NCBI GenBank assembly: GCA_963755825.1
Contig: CAVWLA010000003.1
Span: 2,480,001 to 2,544,000 of the forward strand
From: DATBQN01 sp963755825
Lineage (GTDB): Bacteria; Acidobacteriota; Thermoanaerobaculia; Multivoradales; UBA5704
Length of the DNA: 64,000 nt
Reading direction: 5' to 3'
Shown here: piece by piece, positions 25,806 through 35,500 of the stretch
How positions within the stretch are numbered: the stretch's first letter is position 1
Layout of the letters: every line of letters begins with the position of its first letter
Position numbers and translations under genes: made by a program
Notes under the pieces: model-generated
Told to the model about the DNA's origin: nothing
The model's input: only the letters and a program-made list of their open reading frames with translations
Databases searched by the model: none

Positions 25806-27506
25806 ATGCCGTCGCTCGGTCCGCTGCTGCTCGCCGCGTTCGCCGCTCTCGCCGCGCCGGCTCTCGCGGCGTCCGCCGCCGCCCCGCCCGCGCCGTACGA
25901 CCTCGTCATCGAGAACGGCCGCATCGTCGACGGCACCGGCACGCCGTGGGTGCGCGGCGACGTCGGCATCCGCGGCGGCCGCATCGCGGCGGTCGGCCAT
26001 CTCGCCGGCGCCCCGGCGGCGCGGCGGATCGACGCCGCCGACCGCGTCGTGGCGCCCGGCTTCGTCGACATGCTGGGCCAGTCGGAGCTCACCATCCTCG
26101 TCGATCCGCGCCTGCCGTCGAAGATCTTCCAGGGGATCACGACCGAGGTGACCGGCGAGGGGGGCTCGGCGGCGCCGCTCGACGACGCGATCATCGCCGC
26201 CGACCTCGTCGGATACCAGCATCTCGGCATCACCCCCGATTGGCGGACGCTCGGCGAGTACTTCGCCCGCCTCGAGCGGCAGAAGATCGGCATCAATCTC
26301 GCGACCTACGTCGGCGCCACCCAGGTGCGGCGGATGGTCTTGGGCGACGCCGACCGCGCGCCGTCGGCGGCCGAGCTCGACCGCATGCGCGCTCTCGTCG
26401 CCGCCGCGATGGAGGACGGCGCGATGGGCCTCTCGACCTCGCTCCAGTACGCTCCGGCGCCCTACGCCAAGACCGCCGAGCTGGTGGCGCTCGCCACCGA
26501 GAGCGCGCGGCGCGGCGGCATCTATGCCACCCATATGCGGAGCGAGGGCGACGGCATCATGGCGGCGATCGACGAAGCGCTCACCATCGCCCGCGAGGCG
26601 AAGACCGGCGTCGAGATCTGGCACCTCAAGGCGGCCGGCACGAAGAACTGGGGCCGCATGATCGAGATCGTCGCCAAGATCGAGGCGGCGCGGCGCGACG
26701 GGCTGGACGTCACCGCCGACACCTACGCCTACCCCGCCTGGTTCAACTCCTTCTCGGCCTTCATCCCGCCCTGGGCGCACGACGGCGGCGACGCCAAGCT
26801 CATCGCCCGCCTCGCCGATCCGGCGACGCGCGCCCGCATCCGCCACGACATGGAGAATCCCGACGGCACCTGGGACGACGAGTGGGCGGAGATTCCCGGC
26901 CCTTCGGCGATCCTCATCTCAGTGGTGCAGAACCCCGAGCTGCGGCCGCTCCAGGGGAAGACCCTGGAGGAGGTCGCCAGGCTGCAGAAAAAAGATCCCA
27001 TCGACGCCCTCTGCGACCTCCTCATCGCCGACCGCGCCTACACCGAGGTCGCCGTCTTCGGCATGTCCGAGAAGGACGTGGCGGTGGCGCTCGGCCAGCC
27101 CTGGGTGTCGATCGACAACGACTCGCAGGGCACCTCGCCGGACGGCATCCTCGGCCGCGAGCATCCGCACCCGCGCGCCTACGGCACCTTCCCGCGCATC
27201 CTGCGCAAGTACGTCCGCGAGGAGCACGAGCTGCGCCTCGAGGAGGCGGTCCGCAAGTTCGCCGCCCTCCCCGCCGCCCGCCTCGGCCTCGCCGACCGCG
27301 GCGTCTTGAAGATCGGCATGTGGGCCGACGTCGTCGTCTTCGACCCCGCCACCGTCCGCGACCGCGCCACCTTCGAGAGCCCCAACCAGCTCTCCGAGGG
27401 GATGGACTACGTCCTCGTCAACGGCGTCCCGGTCATCGACGGCGGCAAGGCGACCGGCGCGCTGCCGGGGAAGGTGCTGCGGGGGCCGGGATATCGGCCG
27501 AAATAG
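25806..27506 (+). CDS. Secreted N-acyl-D-amino-acid deacylase family amidohydrolase
   Basis: The 566-residue protein has a signal peptide (about 1-22) and the D-aminoacylase layout: YDLVIENGRIVDGTGTPWV, then the TIM barrel with ITTEVTGEGGSAAP, YATHMRSEGDGI (metal-binding His), VEIWHLKAAGTKNWG, and late VSIDNDSQG and HPRAYGTFPRIL. The usual D-x-H-x-H metal motif near the start of the barrel is replaced by VDMLGQSE, so one metal site is probably lost; other metal ligands remain. Related sequences with the same substitution are known to me in this family, so this is a subfamily and not damage. Ribosome site GAGGAGGAG precedes ATG 25806. Confidence 0.88.
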   Translation: MPSLGPLLLAAFAALAAPALAASAAAPPAPYDLVIENGRIVDGTGTPWVRGDVGIRGGRIAAVGHLAGAPAARRIDAADRVVAPGFVDMLGQSELTILVDPRLPSKIFQGITTEVTGEGGSAAPLDDAIIAADLVGYQHLGITPDWRTLGEYFARLERQKIGINLATYVGATQVRRMVLGDADRAPSAAELDRMRALVAAAMEDGAMGLSTSLQYAPAPYAKTAELVALATESARRGGIYATHMRSEGDGIMAAIDEALTIAREAKTGVEIWHLKAAGTKNWGRMIEIVAKIEAARRDGLDVTADTYAYPAWFNSFSAFIPPWAHDGGDAKLIARLADPATRARIRHDMENPDGTWDDEWAEIPGPSAILISVVQNPELRPLQGKTLEEVARLQKKDPIDALCDLLIADRAYTEVAVFGMSEKDVAVALGQPWVSIDNDSQGTSPDGILGREHPHPRAYGTFPRILRKYVREEHELRLEEAVRKFAALPAARLGLADRGVLKIGMWADVVVFDPATVRDRATFESPNQLSEGMDYVLVNGVPVIDGGKATGALPGKVLRGPGYRPK

Positions 27507-27509
27507 GCC

Positions 27510-27854
27510 TCAGAGGCCGAGGACCAAGCGGAGGCCGAAGTCCACCCGCTCCATGATCCGAGCCGGCAGGCAGCCGATTCTTTCGGAGAGGAGACTCTGG
27601 TCCACGGTCACGAGCTGAGAGACGTTGACCAGGCTGTCCTTGGGCACACCTCCCTGGCCACGGCGGAGGAGCACGTTTCCCGGTGCAGTCGAACCGCGCA
27701 TGCTCGTCGTCAGTGCCGCGACGACGACCGTTCTGATGCTGCTGCGGTTGAACTGATCCGCCTGGACGATGAGCACGGGTCGATGGAACCCTGGACCCGA
27801 TGCCGTGGGCTCGGGCAGGTCTCCCCACCAGATCTCGCCTCGCTCGATCACCAC
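27510..27854 (-). CDS. mazF: MazF/PemK-type mRNA interferase toxin
   Basis: The 114-residue protein shows the MazF fold: RGEIWWGDLPEP at the start, HRPVLIVQADQFN, VVVAALTTSMRG with the catalytic-region Thr, and SLVNVSQLVTVDQSLL. MazF toxins cut mRNA at short sequences and are held inactive by the antitoxin. The GTG start at 27854 overlaps the antitoxin stop by 7 bases, the classical antitoxin-first arrangement. The gene is convergent with the D-aminoacylase-like gene, with stops 4 bases apart. Confidence 0.92.
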   Translation of the reverse strand: MVIERGEIWWGDLPEPTASGPGFHRPVLIVQADQFNRSSIRTVVVAALTTSMRGSTAPGNVLLRRGQGGVPKDSLVNVSQLVTVDQSLLSERIGCLPARIMERVDFGLRLVLGL

Positions 27855-28084
27855 TCGTTGCGTCGCAGGGTGGCGTATCCGAGCTCTGCGATGTCGGGAT
27901 CGAGCTCCGAGCCACCTCCGTCGTAGACGCGGTTGAGCGCCGCGGTCACGTCTTCGTCTCGGCGAGCTCGCACAAAGCTCTCGACGGCCATGGCATAGAG
28001 CTCGCTGCGGCTGACGCCGAGCTTCTCGGCCACCTCTTCCGCCGCTTCGAAGATCGGATCGGGTATGGAGATCGCTGTCTTCAT
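27848..28084 (-). CDS. Ribbon-helix-helix antitoxin of the MazEF-type pair
   Basis: The 78-residue protein begins MKTAISIPDPIFEAAEEVAE, with the beta strand and first helix of a ribbon-helix-helix DNA-binding domain, and has a longer acidic C-terminus (SELDPDIAELGYATLRRNEW) that would wrap the toxin. It is the first gene of the TA operon. A palindrome overlapping the promoter lies 5 bases upstream of the start codon and is the likely autoregulatory operator. Confidence 0.9.
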   Translation of the reverse strand: MKTAISIPDPIFEAAEEVAEKLGVSRSELYAMAVESFVRARRDEDVTAALNRVYDGGGSELDPDIAELGYATLRRNEW

Positions 28085-28089
28085 GGCAA

Positions 28090-28104
28090 CTGAGTATAAC
28101 TCAG
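28090..28104. promoter_or_regulatory. Palindromic operator with back-to-back -10 elements between antitoxin and topoisomerase-RecQ genes
   Basis: CTGAGT-ATA-ACTCAG is a perfect 6+6 palindrome. It contains TATAAC on the plus strand and TATACT on the minus strand, so it could serve as -10 region for both divergent transcripts. The minus-strand leader to the antitoxin would be very short and the plus-strand leader to the fusion gene about 90 bases. No convincing -35 is seen on either side. Confidence 0.55.
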
Positions 28105-28197
28105 GTCATACTCCGACTCGATCTGGTGGCGGAGCGCTACGGCCAGGCCCCCGCCCAGTGGACGCCTCCGCCCCCGGATGGCAAGATCTGATCTCGC

Positions 28198-31100
28198 ATG
28201 TCTGTCGCCGTCGTCGCCGAGAAGCCTTCCGTGGCGCGGGACCTCGCGCGGGTGCTGGGGGCCGAGAAGCGCGGGGAGGGGTATCTCCACGGTAACGGCT
28301 GGGTCGTCACCTGGGCGATCGGCCATCTGGTGGCTCTCGCCGAGCCGGGCGAGATGCGGCCGGAGTGGAAGAAGTGGCGGCGCGATCAGCTCCCCATCCT
28401 GCCCCGCGAGTGGCCGCTCGTCGTCTCCGAGGGGACCGCGGCGCAGTTCGCCGTGGTGCAGAAGATCCTCAACTCGCCGCAGATCAGCGACGTCGTCTGC
28501 GCCACTGACGCCGGCCGCGAGGGCGAGCTCATCTTCCGCTACGTCTATGAGGCCGCCGGCTGCGACAAGCCGTTCCGGCGGCTGTGGATCTCCTCGCTCA
28601 CCCCGGAGGCCATCCGCCGCGGCTTTGCGGGCCTCCGCGATGGGCGGGACATGGACCCCCTCGCCGACGCCGCCCGCGGCAGGAGCCGCGCCGACTGGCT
28701 GGTGGGGATGAACCTCTCGCGCGCCTGCTCGCTCGCCTTCGACGAGGACCTCTCGGTCGGCCGCGTGCAGACGCCGACCCTTGCCATGGTCGTCGAGCGC
28801 GAGCTCGCCATCCGTGCCTTCGTCCCCGAGGACTATCTGGAGGTCGAGGCGACCTTCGCGCCGCCGGAGCTCCCGCCGGCGGGCGAAGAGAGCGCGGCGC
28901 CCACGGCCGGCGCCTACAAGGGAACCTGGTTCCGCGGCGAGGCGCCGGAGCGGGCGGCCAAGCGCCTCCCGGCCGAGGGCGACGAGGCGCGGCGGATCGT
29001 CGCGCGCGCCCTCTCGGCGCCCGCCGGCGCCACCGCCGTCGAGTCGGTCGCCGCCGAGCGCAAGCGGATGCCGCCGCCGCTCCTCTACGACCTGACCGAG
29101 CTGCAGCGCCACGCCAACCGCCTCTTCGGCTGGACGGCGCAGAAGACGCTCGGCCTCGCCCAGACGCTCTACGAGCGCTGGAAGATCCTCTCCTACCCGC
29201 GGACCGACAGCCGCCACCTCTCCGGCGACGTGGCCGCGACCCTCCCCGAGATCGTCGCCGCCATCCGCGGCCCTTACGAGGCCGAGCTGGCGCCCGACAC
29301 CGGCCTCCGCGAGCTCGGCCGCCGCTTCGTCGACGACGCCAAGGTCACCGACCATCACGCCATCCTCCCCACCACGGCGCGCGCCGCCGGCCTCGATCTC
29401 TCCGCCGACGAGCGCACCCTCTACGACCTCGTCTGCCGCCGCCTGCTCGCCGCCTGGCACGGCGACCACGTCTGGGGGGTGACGACCGTCATCACCGCCA
29501 TCCGCACGCCTGCCGATCCCGCGCTCGATTCCGAAGCCTCCGTCGACCGCTTCCACAGCGTCGGCACCGCGATCGAAGAGATGGGCTGGAAGGTCCTCGA
29601 CCTCGCTCCCCGAGGCGGCGAGCCGAAGGCACCCCGCGCGCCGCGGCCGGCGGGAGACGGCGACGAGCCGGGCGAGGACACCTCGCAGGACCTGCCGTCC
29701 GGCCTCGCCGCCGGCCTCGTGCGGCGCGTCGCCGCGGCCGAGGCGCTCGCCAAGCGCACCCGCCCGCCGCGCCGGCTGACCGAGGGCACCCTCCTGACCG
29801 CCATGGAGACCGCCGGCAAGGCGCTCGACGACAAAGAGCTCTCGGCGGCGATGCGCGAGAGCGGCCTCGGCACCCCGGCGACCCGCGCCGAGACCATCGA
29901 GACCCTCTTGCGCCGCCTCTACATCGAGCGCCAGGGCAAGGCCCTCGCGGCGACGGAGAAAGGCATCCGCCTGATCGAGGTCGTCCACCCGCAGGTGAAG
30001 AGCCCGGAGATGACCGGCCGCTGGGAGGCCGAGCTGAAGCGGATCGAGCGCCGCGAGAAGGATCTCCCGACCTTCCTGGAAGAGATCGAGACCTATGTCA
30101 GAGATGTCGTCGGAGGAACCTTCACTCAATCCCAGCTAGCCTTTCCCCCCAAGGACCCGTCTCCTTCTCCTCCCTCTCCCCCCTCTTCCCCTTCTTCTTC
30201 TTCTTCTTCAGGGGTGGGAGGGCGGCCCGCCGCAGGCGTCAGCGCGGCGGGTGGCGCGGCGTGGAGGGATCCCGTATCCGCGCGCAGCGGGCCACGCTCG
30301 TCCGACACGGCACGACCATCCTCCGTGAGCACGGATACGGGAAACCACGCCGTGACAGGACCCGCCGCGGGACCCCTCTTTTCAAGCAGAACCGCCGCAG
30401 TCCCCTCGCCCGCCCCGCCGCCGCCTCCGCGACCCTCGCGCACCCCCGTCTCCGTCGACCACCTGGAAGACCTCCTCCGCAATCCCTTCAACCTCCCCTC
30501 CTTCCGTCCCTTCCAGGAGGCCGTCTGCCGCGCCGTGACCGGCGGCCAGGACGTCCTCCTCGTGATGCCGACAGGCGCCGGCAAGTCGCTCTGCTACCAG
30601 CTCCCCGGCCTCGCCCGCGGCGGCACCACGCTCGTCGTCTCGCCGCTCATCGCCCTCATGGAGGACCAGGTCGCCAAGCTCCGCGAGCTGGGTCTCCACG
30701 CCGAGCGCATCCACTCCGGCCGCGAGAGGAGCGAGTCGCGCCAGGTGGCGCGCGACTACCTCGATGGGCTCATCGACTACCTCTTCATCGCCCCCGAGCG
30801 CCTCGCCGTCCCCGGCTTCCCGGAGCTCCTCGCCCGGCGCAAGCCCGTCCTCGTGGCGATCGACGAGGCGCACTGCATCTCGCAATGGGGCCACGATTTC
30901 CGCCCCGAGTACCGGATGCTCGGCGAGCGCCTGCCCATCCTGCGGCCGGCGCCCGTCATCGCGCTCACCGCGACCGCCACGCCGCGCGTCCAGGACGACA
31001 TCGTGAGCCAGCTCGGCCTCGCCGCGGCCGGCCGCTTCATCCACGGCTTCCGCCGCACCAACATCGCCGTCGAGGTCTCCGAGGCCAAGCCCTCGGCGCG

Positions 31101-32502
31101 CCGCGCGGCGGTGGCGACGCTCCTCGCCGACCCGGCGCGGCGGCCGGCGATCATCTATGCGCCGACGCGCAAAGAGGCCGACGCGCTGGGAGCCGAGCTC
31201 GCCGGCGGCATGTCGGCCGCCGCCTACCACGCCGGCATGACCGGCGCGGTGCGCGATCGCGTGCAGGCCGACTTCCTCGCCGGCCGCCTCGAGGTGATCG
31301 TGGCGACGATCGCCTTCGGCATGGGGATCGACAAGGCGAACGTCCGCACCGTCATCCACACCGGACTGCCAGGGAGCCTCGAGGGCTACTACCAGGAGAT
31401 CGGCCGCGCCGGCCGCGACGGCCTCCCCTCCCGCGCCATCCTCCTCTACTCCTTCGCCGACCGCCGCAACCACGAGTTCTTCCACGACCGCGACTACCCC
31501 GAGCCGGCCGACCTGGCGCGCATCTACAACGCCCTCACCGAGGCGCCGCAGACGCCGGGCGAGCTGCGCCGCCGTGCGAAGCTCGACGAGGAGATCTTCG
31601 CCAAGGCGCTCGAGAAGCTGTGGATCCACGGCGGCGCCGTCCTCGACCCGGAGGAGAACGCCGTCCGCGGCCGCCCCGGCTGGCAGACCTCCTACGTCGC
31701 CCAGCGCGAGCACAAGCTCGCCCAGCTGGCCGACATCACCCGCTACGCCGAGTCGCACGGCTGCCGCATGCTCCACCTGGTCGAGCACTTCGGCGATCGC
31801 GAGGACTCCGGCGAGCCGTGCGGCCTCTGCGACGTCTGCGCCGCCGACGACTGCGCCGTGCGCCGCTTCCGCGACGCCAGCGCCGAGGAGCTCGGCGTCG
31901 CCCGCCGGCTGCTCGTCGCGCTCCGCCAGCGCGACGGCCAGTCGACCGGCCAGCTCTTCCGCGAGATCGGCGGCGCACCCGACGCCCGCCGCGCCTTCGA
32001 GCGCCTGCTCGGCGCCCTCGCCGGCGCCGGCCTGCTGACCGTGGCGAGCGACGAGTTCGAGAAAGAGGGCCGCACCATCCACTTCCAGCGCGCCACCCTC
32101 ACCGCCGAAGCCCTGCGCGGCGAGCTCGCCGCGCTCGACGGCCTGCGGCTCCCCGAGGACCCGGCGTCCGCGCCGCGCCAGCGCCTCCGCAAGGGGAAGA
32201 AGACCGCCGCCGCGCCGAGCGCCGGCCGCGGCCGGGCGGCGCGGCCGGCGGGCCAAGACGGAGCGGCGGCGGACGGCGAGGCGCCACCGGCGCTCGTCGC
32301 GGCGCTCAAGGCTTGGCGCCTCGCCGAGGCCAGGCGGAGCCGGCTGCCGGCCTTCCGCATCCTCACTGACCGCACCCTCCTGGGCCTCGCCGCCGCCCGG
32401 CCGGCGGGCGAAGAGGACCTCCTCGCCGTCTCCGGCTTCGGGCCGACCCTGGCGCGGAAGTACGGAGCGGAGATCCTGGCGATCGTGGCGCAGAGCGGCT
32501 GA
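28198..32502 (+). CDS. topB/recQ: Topoisomerase III - RecQ helicase fusion protein
   Basis: A single uninterrupted frame encodes 1434 residues. Residues 1 to about 645 are a type IA topoisomerase III: Toprim start VVAEKPSVARDLARVLGA, DAGREGELIFR, and the catalytic tyrosine Y333 in SYPRTDSRHL. Residues about 645-750 are a Pro/Ser/Ala-rich linker. Residues about 750-1430 are a full RecQ: Walker A PTGAGKS with K796, DEAH at 889-892 in IDEAHCISQWGHDFRPEY, motif VI QEIGRAGRDG, the RQC zinc cysteines C1189, C1208, C1211, C1214, and an HRDC domain from about 1363. Both halves look active. RecQ-family helicases and topoisomerase III act together to dissolve double Holliday junctions and decatenate DNA; here they are one polypeptide. 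No second RecQ start with a ribosome site is evident in the linker. It is divergent from MazEF. Confidence 0.95.
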   Translation: MSVAVVAEKPSVARDLARVLGAEKRGEGYLHGNGWVVTWAIGHLVALAEPGEMRPEWKKWRRDQLPILPREWPLVVSEGTAAQFAVVQKILNSPQISDVVCATDAGREGELIFRYVYEAAGCDKPFRRLWISSLTPEAIRRGFAGLRDGRDMDPLADAARGRSRADWLVGMNLSRACSLAFDEDLSVGRVQTPTLAMVVERELAIRAFVPEDYLEVEATFAPPELPPAGEESAAPTAGAYKGTWFRGEAPERAAKRLPAEGDEARRIVARALSAPAGATAVESVAAERKRMPPPLLYDLTELQRHANRLFGWTAQKTLGLAQTLYERWKILSYPRTDSRHLSGDVAATLPEIVAAIRGPYEAELAPDTGLRELGRRFVDDAKVTDHHAILPTTARAAGLDLSADERTLYDLVCRRLLAAWHGDHVWGVTTVITAIRTPADPALDSEASVDRFHSVGTAIEEMGWKVLDLAPRGGEPKAPRAPRPAGDGDEPGEDTSQDLPSGLAAGLVRRVAAAEALAKRTRPPRRLTEGTLLTAMETAGKALDDKELSAAMRESGLGTPATRAETIETLLRRLYIERQGKALAATEKGIRLIEVVHPQVKSPEMTGRWEAELKRIERREKDLPTFLEEIETYVRDVVGGTFTQSQLAFPPKDPSPSPPSPPSSPSSSSSSGVGGRPAAGVSAAGGAAWRDPVSARSGPRSSDTARPSSVSTDTGNHAVTGPAAGPLFSSRTAAVPSPAPPPPPRPSRTPVSVDHLEDLLRNPFNLPSFRPFQEAVCRAVTGGQDVLLVMPTGAGKSLCYQLPGLARGGTTLVVSPLIALMEDQVAKLRELGLHAERIHSGRERSESRQVARDYLDGLIDYLFIAPERLAVPGFPELLARRKPVLVAIDEAHCISQWGHDFRPEYRMLGERLPILRPAPVIALTATATPRVQDDIVSQLGLAAAGRFIHGFRRTNIAVEVSEAKPSARRAAVATLLADPARRPAIIYAPTRKEADALGAELAGGMSAAAYHAGMTGAVRDRVQADFLAGRLEVIVATIAFGMGIDKANVRTVIHTGLPGSLEGYYQEIGRAGRDGLPSRAILLYSFADRRNHEFFHDRDYPEPADLARIYNALTEAPQTPGELRRRAKLDEEIFAKALEKLWIHGGAVLDPEENAVRGRPGWQTSYVAQREHKLAQLADITRYAESHGCRMLHLVEHFGDREDSGEPCGLCDVCAADDCAVRRFRDASAEELGVARRLLVALRQRDGQSTGQLFREIGGAPDARRAFERLLGALAGAGLLTVASDEFEKEGRTIHFQRATLTAEALRGELAALDGLRLPEDPASAPRQRLRKGKKTAAAPSAGRGRAARPAGQDGAAADGEAPPALVAALKAWRLAEARRSRLPAFRILTDRTLLGLAAARPAGEEDLLAVSGFGPTLARKYGAEILAIVAQSG
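30243..30369. repeat. Palindromic element inside the linker coding region of the fusion gene
   Basis: Two arms face each other: 30243-30280 and 30332-30369 share CGCGGCGGGT, (C)GGCGTGG and TCCCGTATCCG as inverted copies, with short unequal spacers between the blocks and a 51-base centre. It encodes residues 682-724 of the fusion protein in frame. In-frame palindromic insertions of this kind recall the protein-coding palindromic elements of Rickettsia. Whether copies exist elsewhere in the genome is unknown. Confidence 0.65.
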
Positions 32503-32512
32503 GGGCGCGGTC

Positions 32513-32542
32513 GGGCGCGGCGGGAGTCTCCCCGCCGCGCCC
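32513..32542. terminator. Hairpin between convergent genes, probable bidirectional terminator
   Basis: A perfect 12-bp GC-only stem (GGGCGCGGCGGG at 32513-32524 with 32531-32542) and a 6-base loop lie between the fusion gene stop and the converging secreted protein stop. No T-run follows on either strand, so it may block transcription or protect the 3' ends. Confidence 0.6.
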
Positions 32543-32552
32543 GCGCTTCCAA

Positions 32553-35500
32553 CTAGAACGCCGTGGTGTCCCCGGCGCTGCCGAAGTGGCCGGCCGGGTT
32601 GACGTAGGTCCTCACCGCTCCGCTCGTCGTGTCGGTCACCGTGATCGTATAGGCGACGTTCGACAGCGAGCCGTAGAACACCCACCACTTGCCGTCGACC
32701 GGCCGGCCGTCCACCACCTTGACGACCAGCTCGACGTTCGCGGCGTCGAAGAACCAGAAGGCGCCCGAGCCGTCGGAGAGCGGGATCGCCGTCCCCGAGC
32801 CGTGGCCGCCCTGCGGATCGACCCAGGCGACCCGCACCTGGAAACGCGCGCCGGCGAGGCAGAGGGCGTCGGCGGCGCAGCCCGCCGCTGCCGCCGACGG
32901 GCTCGCCGCCGGAGCCGCCGCGGCGCCGGCGGCGGCGGGGAAGGCGCTGGTGTCGCCGGCGCTCGCGAAGGTGCCGGCCGGATTGTCGTAGACGCGGAGG
33001 AGACCGGTCCGCGTGTCCGTCACGGTGATCGTGTAGGCGACGTCCGAGAGGGCGCCGTAGAAGACCCACCAGCGGCCGTTGACGGCGCTGCCGTCGATCA
33101 CCTTGACGACGAGCTCGACGTTGTCCGGCGAGAAGAACGAGAAGAGGCCGGTGTCCGCCGTCAGCGTCCGGGCCTGGCCGGTGCCGGAATTGCCGGTGAA
33201 GTCGGTCCAGGCGACCTGCACGGCGAAGCGGTCGCCGGCGAGGCAGAGCCGGTCGGCGGCGGGAGTGCACGAGGCCGAGACCAGCGGCTGCGCGCTACCG
33301 TCGGTCAGGCTGATCGTCGGGATGCGGGCCGCCTGGATGGCGAAGCGCGAGAGCGCGTCGAGAGACGGCGCCGGTGCCGCGGCGCTCACCCGCAGGCGAT
33401 CGCCGACCGCCGCCGTGCCGTCGGGGAGGGTCCAGCCGAGCTCCTCGCCGGCGGAGAGATCGAAGGCGAAATCGTTCGTTCCGCCGCCGGTGGGGAGGAC
33501 GAGCGCGGCCGCGCCGCTCGGCCAGCCGGAGGCCGTCGTCACGGCGCCCTGGCCCATCGAGGCCGAGGCGACCTGCCGATTGCCGTCGAAGACGGCGACC
33601 GTGCGCTGCGCGGAGCCGGCGAGGTCCGAGGAGACCGCGACGCCGGCCGCGACCGCGGTGAGCTTGACGCCGCCCAGCGCCTGCGAGCTGGCGCCGTCCG
33701 CCGTCGCGTCGGCGCTCAGATGGAGGAACGCCCCGGCGGGCGGCGGCGGGAAGGGCGCCCAGGCGGTGTCGACCGCTGAAGCCTGGCCGGCCGGCGCGGC
33801 GGTGCCGTCGGTGCCCGAGGCGCCGATCCGGCCGACCACGAGATGGTGCGCGTCCTCGTCCAGGACTGCAGTGCCCAGGCTCCCCCAATCCACCGGGAAG
33901 AAGCGGCAGACGGGGAGGGTGAAGCACTTGGGCAGCGAGCAGCAGTTGTTGAACGAGGCGTCGTGGACGTTCACCAGGAAGCAGACCTGCGCCCCCGGCG
34001 TCGCGTTGGGGCCGCTGATGGCGATCGTCTCGAGGCCGCTCTGCGCCCCCTGGTTGAGGCTGACGTTGAAGGTGTCCGGCGTGACCGTGAGGCTCGTCGT
34101 CGGCACCGGCGTCACCAGGTCCGACTGCACCGGCGTCACGACGATGAAGTGGGTCATCATCGTGGCCGACAGGTTCTGCAGATTGAACGAGTAGTTGTAG
34201 GGCGGCGGCAGATGCGGGAAACAGCTCGGATAGACGTTCTGGAGGAGCTGGGCGCAGGAACAGTCGGGGAGGGTCACCGACACCTCGGCGCCGCAGCACT
34301 GCTTGATCTCGGCAGTGAACATGGCGAACTGGAAGGTGAGCGTCTGCCCGGCGGTGCCGCCGGCGATGTGGACCGTCACCGACCGCGGCACGGTGCCGAC
34401 CGGCGGGTTGAAGACGGTGTGCGACGGCGTCACCGTGATGCCCGCCTGGTTGGGATAGATGTAGAGGTGGGAGACCATCTGGCCGGAGAGGTTCTGCAGC
34501 GAGAAGGTCCAGGTGTAGCTGCCGGTGGGATGGCCGGCGGCGTCGGTCTCGCAGATGAGCTGCGAGTTGAGGGCCGAGAGACAGGGGGGCGGCGGGAGGC
34601 AGGACTGTCGATTGACGACGACGTCGCCGATCTTCGTCTTCGGCGCGCTGCCGCTGTTCAGCCGGATGTAGTAGCTCGAAGCATGGACGCTGGTCGCGGT
34701 GTACGGCGAGTTCGGAGTGTTCCCTGATTGCGGCGAGCCCTGGAGGCCGTAGATCAGGTCATTGTCGAGGCCGTTGAAATCTCCGTAGTAGTGGAGAGCG
34801 TCGCCGGTCGACCAGACGCTGTCGTCGCAGGTCGTGCCTCCGGCGAAGCTGTAGCCGTAGTCGACGCCGCCGGCGGAATTCGCGTGCGGGTAGGAAGTGC
34901 TTTTGAGGTCGTCGCCAATGTAGAAGACCTTCGGGTTCGTCGCGCTGCTCGCGGCGCTCAGGTCGTACTCGAGCACGCGCGAGTAATGAGCGTCCCGAGC
35001 GCCTCCCTGCAGGGTGAGCCCATAGTCGCCGATCCGGCCCCGCTCGCCGAGCAGCATCCGGTTCTTGGTGGGAGAGAAGCTGATGGACGAGACCGGGTTC
35101 GAGTAGGTGGTGGTCGCCAGATACGGCAGCGAGCGCTCGAGCCTCACGTCGCTCGCGTCGAAAGCGCCGCTTCCCGTCATGGCCACCGACCAGATCTCGT
35201 TGTGGGCGTTGGGCACGAGGCGGCCCTGGTCGGTGTTCCAGAGGCTGTAGTAGAGCCGGCCAGCGTGGACCTGGAGGCCCCAGACCCGCCGGCCGAACGG
35301 AGTGAAGCCGGTCTGCGCGCTGGGATTCGTAGGGTCGAGCGGCAGGCCGTCATCGGCCAGTGCGGCGAGCCCTGCGGGCGCCGCCGGGCTGGTGCGACCC
35401 TGGACGCCGTGATCGAACGTATCGATCGGTGCCACTTGCGGCGCCGTGGGCGACGCCGTGCAGGCCCCGGCCGTGTAGGGGAGCCGGTAGACGAGGCCGT

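Noticed and set aside
27507..27520. Short palindrome GGCCTC-A-GAGGCC between convergent stops as a terminator
   Set aside because: The stem is too short with a one-base loop and no T-run.
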